Assembly (NCBI GenBank): GCA_027924585.1
Contig: BSBM01000643.1
Span: 18,524,501 to 18,588,500, forward strand
DNA: 64,000 bases
Reading direction: 5' to 3'
Origin: Larix kaempferi
Lineage: Eukaryota; Streptophyta; Pinopsida; Pinales; Pinaceae
Position numbers and translations under genes: made by a program. The notes beneath the pieces were generated by a model that saw only the letters and a list, made by a program, of their open reading frames with translations, was not told the origin of the DNA and did not search any database. Of this stretch, positions 56,849-64,000 are shown piece by piece; position 1 is the stretch's first letter; each line of letters begins with the position of its first letter.

Positions 56849-58422
56849 TCACCACGTGGCAACATGTGAATGATTATCTCAGCATGTAAATGATTATTTC
56901 AAATTTCCAAGTTGATTCAAATTTGAATGTAAATTAACTTTGTCTCAACTTGAATTTCATTTTCAGTTGATCTTTGAATTTGAACACAATCCTCAACTAT
57001 CAAATATCTCGATCAAGACCATATGACCGTATTTTAGATCGCTATCAGACTGTGTCTCGGATCACTAGCTACTTTGAAGACCATATGACCGTATCTTGGA
57101 GAGTTAGCAGACCGTATCTCGGATCACTAGCACTTATGTTTTAGTCAAACAATGACAATCCCTCAGGCAAGTATAATTAACTTTGCAGTTTTTTCATAGA
57201 AATAAATGCAGACCCTCATTCATTGTTCATAGACACGAGTTCTGACCAAACTGTTTTCAGGGCAAAGTTTTTGAAGGCACATACATATAATAAGGTAGGA
57301 TCCTTTTGTTTCCTTGCCATTCTCTACTTGCACAAATTAAAATATAATCCATTATTCATGAGAGTATTTGAAAAGCTAAAATAGGTTGAGTCAAAAGTTG
57401 AAAAAAAAACAAGTGCAACAACAAAATACAGCTTTCTTACTAGGATGGTATTTCTACAATGCAAACTTTCAACACGAGCTGAATGTGCAACAGTGCTCCA
57501 CATTGTTCCTTTAGGAGAAACATCAAGAAGTTAGCTGGTCAGGGTGATCCTCTGTCGACAAGCTTAAATCGTTGGTCCGATCTGCTAAAGTATAATCAAA
57601 CTAAATAACACAATTAAAATGAAAAACTTGAAATGAAATGTGACTTGATATTATTATTTCTAGTGAAACCACTCACCACGTGGCAACATGTGAATGATTA
57701 TCTCAGCATGTAAATGATTATTTCAAATTTCCAAGTTGATTCAAATTTGAATGTAAATTAACTTTGTCTCAACTTGAATTTCATTTTCACTTGATCTTTG
57801 AATTTGAACACAATCCTCAACTATCAAATATCTCGATCAAGACCATATGACCGTATTTTAGATCGCTATCAGACTGTGTCTCGGATCACTAGCTACTTTG
57901 AAGACCATATGACCATATCTTGGAGAGTTAGCAGACCGTATCTCGGATCACTAGCACTTATTTTTTAGTCAAACAATGACAATCCCTCATGCAAGTATAA
58001 TTAACTTTGCAGTTTCTTCATAGAAATAAATGCAGACCCTCATTCATTGTTCATAGACACGAGTTCTGACCAAACTGTTTTCAGGGCAAAGTTTTTGAAG
58101 GCACATATATATAATAAGTTAGGATCCTTTTGTTTTCTTGCCATTCTCTACTTGCACAAATTAAAATATAATCCATTATTCATGAGAGTATTTGAAAAGC
58201 TAAAATAGGTTGAGTCAAAAGTTGAAAAAAAACAAGTGCAACAACAAAATACAGCTTTCTTACTTGGATGGTATTTCTACAATGCAAACTTTCAACACGA
58301 GCTGAATGTGCAACAGTGCTCCATGTTGTTCCTTTAGGAGAAACATCAAGAAGTTAGTTGGTCAGGGTGATCCTCTGTCGACAAGCTTAAATCGTTGGTC
58401 CGGTCTGCTAAAGTATAATCAA
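56849..58422. repeat. Tandem duplication inside copy B, 823-bp offset
   Basis: CTCACCACGTGGCAACATGTG occurs at 56849 and 57672, and both units end in the AGTATAATCAAA region (57600 and 58422). Copy A has a single unit (22754-23730). The inner junction at 57600 joins AATCAAA to CTAAATAACACAATT, which in copy A lies upstream of the unit (22680). Confidence 0.88.
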
Positions 58423-59057
58423 AGTTTATAGAGTAAAAAAAATCAATAAAACTGCCCACAAACAACTATAGAATTACTCAGAGAGCAGTGTGGTGACAAA
58501 TCTGTTCAAGGTGCGGTGCAGATTCTTCTTGAATATGGAGCAGCAATGGGCATTCAAGTATTAAACAAATACATATGAATTCATTTCTCTTTATACCAAA
58601 TATAGTTCTTCTCTATACAATATATACCTGAGGAGAGTGGATTGATGCAGCTCCTCCCCTCTTCTCTATACCACAAACATAAACAATATATTTATGGGGG
58701 GTTTCTCCCTTACTATTCAACAAAAAAAACATCAATTAACACAATAACTAAAAAACAATATACACAAACCTTTACATATAAATATAAATGAGGCCTAAAG
58801 TCGGCTTCTCCAAGGAGAAGTCGCTCTTTTCTATGATATCAAGAAAATCAAAATATTGCGTTCACAGAGCAAGGAAAGTCGAGCGTACACAGAAGCCATT
58901 CCACTTCATTGGTACTGCAAAACATGCAACTCATAGTATACAGTATTTATAAATAGAAAGGGTTAGCTCTTCCAATAGGCCACTCTACATCTGCCCACAA
59001 TGATAGTAAAAAAAGCATAAAAAGAACAGTTCTTTCTTGACAATAACAAGCCATTAT

Positions 59058-59282
59058 TCATGAGAGTATTTGAAAAGCTAAAATGGGTTGAGTCAAAGTT
59101 GAAAAAAAACAGGTTAGCATGGAGTGGTCAATAGAGATTCCTTCATCTATCTGTCCACGCAGTAGTAGGTGAAGCAAGAGGTTCCTTCCCAACAAATGCG
59201 ATGTGAGACATTCCACTTCTTTGTTCTCTTTTACCTCCCCATTCTGTCTTGATTCATTCTCTTGATCCGTCCATTGAAGCAT
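59058..59282 (-). other. Small conserved open frame, copy B
   Basis: The partner of 24328-24552, 74 codons, with about 8 to 9 residue differences and the same start and end. No family is recognised. Confidence 0.2.
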
Positions 59283-59375
59283 TCTTGTTTACAAAAACAA
59301 AAAATAATATGTGTTATTCAAAAAGCATCGAAGCGAACGGATGAGTCCGATCATCTCAGTAATGCATAGTAAGTA

Positions 59376-59862
59376 CGATTGCTTATGGAATTAGATATGC
59401 CTCCAGTGGAGGGGTGTTGTTACTTGGTTATAGTGACTCTGATTGGGGTGGTAGCATTGTGGACCGAAAGAGTACATATGGCTATTGTTTAGCATGGGTT
59501 CTGCTATGATCTCTTGGTCCAGCAGGAAGCAGGGATCTGTAGCCTAGAGTACTACAGAAGCAGAGTATATCGTTGCTAGTACTGCCTGCCGAGAAGCAAT
59601 GTTGCTTAGGAAGCTTGAGTCTACATTCATTCGGTGTGACAATCAAAGATGCATCGAGCTTTCTGAAAACCCTGTGTTTCATTATAAGTCAAAGCAGATT
59701 GAAATGAAGTATCACTTCATCAGAGACATGGTCTAGAAAGGTAAAGTGAAAATTCAGTACATTGATACCGATGAGAAGATTATAGATGTGTTGACAAATC
59801 CTCTATTAGTGACAAAGTTCAAGTACCTCTGATACAAGCTTGGTATGGCATAGAATGCCTCC
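59376..59862 (+). pseudogene. 5'-truncated copia RNase H, copy B
   Basis: Paralogous to 24640-25160. It shares both TAG codons. In addition it has a 1-bp deletion near 59488 and a ~33-bp deletion near 59613 that removes the LIVGLFDEK stretch. Confidence 0.9.
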
Positions 59863-59877
59863 GTTACCGAGAGGGAG

Positions 59878-61434
59878 TGCTAAATGTATAGCATCACAAG
59901 TAAATCTCCAAGCCAATCTTGTGCAGCCAGGATCGAGCCTCATGTGTTGAGGTAGGGAGCTTGAGTTGGACTCAGTAACTTGGAGTAGATTCTTGAGTTG
60001 GACTCAAGAATGACTAAGCCTTCGGTTGTAAAAGGTTATTCCTCATGTGTTGAGGTGAATGCTTTGATGTATCAAAGTGACGATGTTGTAAAATCTTGTT
60101 GGACAAGGGTCAGGACTTGTGTGTCAAGTCATATTCTCATGTGGACCTCTAGTTATAGTAGATACCCATGGGGTGGACCTCCAGTTATAAAGGTAGATTC
60201 TTTTCATGTTGAAGCATTAATGTTGTGTGATGTATTACTAACCATGGTCACCGATTGCTACTTAGTATCTTTTAGAGACAGGCCACCTCCAAAGTGAATT
60301 ACTTTAGCATATGATCATTTGGTCCGAGAGTAATATAATATGATCACAGCATCTAACAAATCTTCTGAGTATATAATCTGATATGATAGATAATTAAAGT
60401 TAACACATATGTACCATGCAGTAAAGATAAGAGATAAAGATAAATGCATAGATAAAAAGAGAATTTGAATTGCTCGTGAGATGACTAACTGAACTCCAAT
60501 TGCTAAGATTAAGTTAAACACACAATGTATTCCTCTGTTAATTAAAGAACTCACAGTGGTCACTACAAGTAAATCAATCAACATGATTTCAGTTAATAAT
60601 AGTTAACTAAGTGATAATAAAAAAGATCTAGTTAACTAAGTGTTATTGCATGAAGACACTTATGTTAAACTGAAAGACGACACTTATGTTAAACTAAAAG
60701 ATGACACTTGAGTTGCGACATTTGCATGACTACACTTAAGTGAGCCACCTAACTAAGTGGGAAAGCTTTTAGTTAAGAGGCGATTTCATCCTAAGACTTA
60801 GTTCAGTGAGTTAATGCACTGCATGAGAAGTGGGGCACTCTTCTTCATGCAAGATTGATACATCCAGATGGAGGGCGAGTTCATCATGAAGTCAGAAGAT
60901 AAAAATAGAAGTCGATGCATGTGAAGAATATAAAAATATGATATACACGATTGATGAATTCAGTGTGAACCGAATTCTCTTCTCCCTAGAAGGAAATGCG
61001 CTTCTTTTTATACAAGATAACTCTCCAAGAAGGCAATTCACATTTTTTGCATGTGCTGCACCATTACCCATGCAACCCTTTGCCACAACTTGCATGCAGT
61101 GATTCTTGCTTGTTATTAATGTGTTGGACACATGGCAAGTTGATACAGTTGATCTTATTCTCTATTGTTTAGTATTATCTCTTATCTAGCACCTAGGGTA
61201 CCGAAAGCAATCTGCTATTTTGTAAAAGACATTCTCTGCTATCTATCATAATTATACTCCGAATATTTGTTGGGGGTTTTCATCCTCATTGTTTTGAGGG
61301 TTTTCCCCATGGTACATCTTATGATATGGTTGAATGTTTCATGTGATTGAATGGTTCATTGATTCAAGTATTCAATATTTCCGCACTTAAAATTTTAAAG
61401 TTTAAAGCTCATCATATTTGCTCAAAAATTAACA
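59878..61434 (+). repeat. 3' LTR of the truncated copia element, copy B
   Basis: It follows GAGAGGGAG and begins TGCTAAATG (TGTTAAATG in copy A). It is uninterrupted, with the single TTAAG target at 60736-60740. A short ACTTATGTTAAACTnAAAGA.GAC duplication lies at 60658-60705. Confidence 0.65.
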
Positions 61435-62464
61435 TGACAAAAGATGAAAAACATTAATTCAAGCTCTGACAAAGGGTATTATTCATGGGCAATATTTGAT
61501 CTTTAGACTTAGTCATTCTCAATACATAATAGTTATGGAATTCCCATTTCCTGAAACTAATTTAGATCTTCAAAAATAATAGACTTGAACCTAGTCATTG
61601 TTTTTGCTTATGGTGTAGATATCATAAAAGTATGCAAGAAATGCAAAATCATAATATTCTTAAAAGGAAATAGAAAACGAATTATATACTAAGGATGGCT
61701 GCATGATCTGCTAGCTCGTTAGTGTTTGCAACAAAATCACGACTTGATACAAGGTCCTTCAAATATAAATGTATACAACCATTATGTATATGACCATTAT
61801 AACCCAAACATTGTTATACTTTAAACATGGGATCGATGCCAAGTATCGCCACAACATGAGGTTACATAGCCAATTAAGCAAAGGCATATTTTCACTTATT
61901 AAGCAAAGGTATATTTTCACCTAAATACAACAAAAAAAAACTCAAAGGTTTATGCTAACAAATCATGTTGTTTGAGCAACCGTACGAACAATGACCCTTG
62001 GCCATGATAGATGTATTTGTTAAAAAATGCATATTAAGTACATTAAACTTTGTGTAAATATAACATGTGTCTTTATATTTCAGAAAAAATTATTTATGAA
62101 AAATAATTAAAAGATCGACACGTGATTTTAGGTCAATTACCAATTAAAAAATATATAATTGATTAAAATTTCATATATATTGTTTATTATATAAATTTAT
62201 TTGAGAAAAAATTAAGTTTTTATTAAATATTTATTTAATATATATTTAATCTATTTTAATTACAACAACTTAAAATATAAATTCTTAATTATTTATGCTA
62301 AATCTCTAAATAATAATATGAAAAACTACATATAATACCCACAATAAAATTTCTGCTTATACATAAATACCGAAACTTAAAATTAAAATATTGTTGACAC
62401 ATTAAGAAATTTCTTTGAAAGTGTCAAAATTGTGAAGATATATATGAAAAGATGTAAGTCGATT

Positions 62465-63895
62465 AGAATTTGTGCTATAAATTATATTTTGTATTTTTTT
62501 AAAATAAATTTAAAATATGTTAATAATTTAAATTGATATAAAATTATTATTTTAAAATTTTATATTAATAATATTTGATTTAAAATTATTATTTTAAAAA
62601 TTTATATTAATAAAATTTATTAATTTATATTCATAAAATTTTACTCATTTATTATTTAAATTTATTTTTAAATATTTTTAAGCTTTTAAGTTTTAAAAAC
62701 TATTTTTTTTCTTTCAAATAACATTATTTTTTAATCATTTTTAACAAAAATATACTATTTTAAAAAAGTTAATTAATTAAACCATTTTATTTCCAAACAA
62801 TATACTCATTTTAAAATATATACAATTAAATCTTCTAATTTCACTTATGACTAGTAACTACAAACAAAATAGCTATGATGTATATGCAGTTTGGATAAAC
62901 GTCCCTCCAATGTCTATGATATTTGGATATATCGACACAAGTAAATCAATATCCCACACTTTTTTAGGTCATAATATAGTTTGGTTTGATATTTAGATAA
63001 ATCTACACAAACAAATCAATATTTTATGTTTTTTAAAGTTATTTTAATATATAGTTGTAGCTAAGATAAGAACATACTCTCATAAGTTGCATAGTGAAAT
63101 AAGGCATTGAACAATTCCTAAAACACCATGGGTGGAAAGAATGTCATCTTTGTGATAGAATTTGTGTTATAAATTATATTTTGTAATTTTTTAAAATAAA
63201 TTTAAAATACGTTAATAATTTAAATTGATATAAAATTATTATTTTAAAATTTTATATTAATAATATTTGATATAAAATTATTATTTTAAAAATTTATATT
63301 AATAAAATTTTATTAATTTATATTGATAAAATTTTACTCATTTATTATTTAAATTTATTTTTAAATATTTTTAAACTTATTAAGTTTTAAAAACTATTTT
63401 TTCTTTCTTTCAAATAACATTATTTTTTAATCATTTCTAACAAAAATATACTATTTTAAAAAAGCTAATTAGTTAAGCCATTTTTATTTCCAAACAATAT
63501 ACCCATTTTAAAATATATACAATTAAATCTTCTAATTTCAGTTATGACTAGTAACTACAAACAAAATAGTTATGATGTATATGCATTTTGGATAAACGTC
63601 TTTCCAATGTCTATGATATTTGGATATATCGACACAAGTAAATCAATATCCCGCACTTTTTTAGGTCATAATATAGTTTGGTTTGATATGCACTTTTTTA
63701 GGTCATAATATAGTTTGGTTTGATATTTAGATAAATCGACACAAACAAATCAATATTTCACGTTTTTTAAAGTTATTTAATATATAGTTGTAGCTAAGAT
63801 AAGAACATACTCTCATAAGTTGCATAGTGAAATAAGGCATTGAACAATTCCTAAAACACCATGGGTGGAAAGAATGTCATCTTTGTGAATCTATG
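62465..63895. repeat. Tandem duplication inside copy B, 692-bp offset
   Basis: AGAATTTGTG.TATAAATTATATTTTG begins the two units (62465 and 63157), and the first ends abruptly at TCATCTTTGTGA. Within the second unit a 39-bp piece (CACTTTTTTAGGTCATAATAT...) is itself doubled near 63653-63725. Confidence 0.85.
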
Positions 63896-64000
63896 AGCGT
63901 TGAAGATGAAAATCACTTTCTCTTAGAGTGCCATGAAAATCACTTTCTCTTAGAGTGCCATGCTTACACCCACATTAGTTTAAAGTTTCCTAATCTTTGC
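63860..64000 (+). pseudogene. Possible non-LTR RT C-terminal fragment, copy B
   Basis: It matches 32970-33080, with an extra 30-bp tandem repeat of AAAATCACTTTCTCTTAGAG at 63908-63962 that doubles the ENHFLLECH stretch. The window ends inside it. Confidence 0.35.

Larger units (their letters stand above)
56403..64000. repeat. Segmental duplication, copy B (runs off the window)
   Basis: It is homologous to 20586-33080, without the two A-only stretches. It has its own tandem duplications (56849-58422 and 62465-63895) and a 38-bp extra piece near 58865. Confidence 0.9.

Noticed and set aside
1-64000. tRNA or rRNA genes
   Set aside because: I looked for tRNA-like cloverleaf A/B boxes and rRNA core sequences by eye and saw none; the only tRNA-related sites are retrotransposon primer sites. 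A tRNAscan run would be decisive.

Overview
The window looks like nuclear DNA of a seed plant, most likely a gymnosperm or another plant with a large genome. I infer this from very low gene density, decayed Ty1/copia elements with plant-type initiator-tRNA-Met primer sites, plant-lineage gene fragments (CYP86-type P450, AGO4-like Argonaute, MCM3, RPW8/ADR1-like NB-ARC), AT-rich intergenic DNA and nested insertions. The species cannot be fixed from sequence alone. No intact host gene is seen; every recognised coding stretch is partial or broken.

Layout. 0.3-6.7 kb: a complete but dead copia element on the + strand with a perfect 5-bp target-site duplication. 6.7-8.4 kb: AT-rich DNA. 8.4-15.2 kb: a second, minus-strand copia element with large deletions in pol and an unusual 1.4-kb tract between pol and the 3' LTR, holding a nine-copy 56-bp minisatellite and a cluster of short inverted repeats whose arms covary. 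15.2-20.6 kb: mostly unrecognised DNA with one possible exon and one long near-perfect hairpin.

20.6-33.1 kb (copy A) and 56.4 kb to the window end (copy B) are two diverged copies of one segment. Both hold the same 5'-truncated copia RNase H-LTR remnant. Copy A carries a nested 4.6-kb LTR-like insertion flanked by TTAAG, and copy B shows the empty site. Copy B has its own internal tandem duplications.

33.7-34.3 kb: the 3' half of a CYP86-type P450 that lacks part of the haem loop. 34.4-42.4 kb: a region bounded by about 240-bp inverted repeats with GC-rich minisatellite units and a conserved GC hairpin; it contains an inverted MCM3 exon copy. 42.5-43.1 kb: two long hairpins side by side.

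44.5-55 kb: a cluster of gene fragments that keep their introns: an EEP-type endonuclease piece, an RPA70-like OB-fold/zinc-ribbon gene, two MCM3 exon copies, the N-terminal part of an AGO4-like gene with a nonsense codon, and an NB-ARC piece. Retained introns argue for DNA-level capture, for example by a Helitron-like element, rather than retroposition. This cluster, its link to the inverted-repeat region and the covarying hairpin array are the parts most worth following up.
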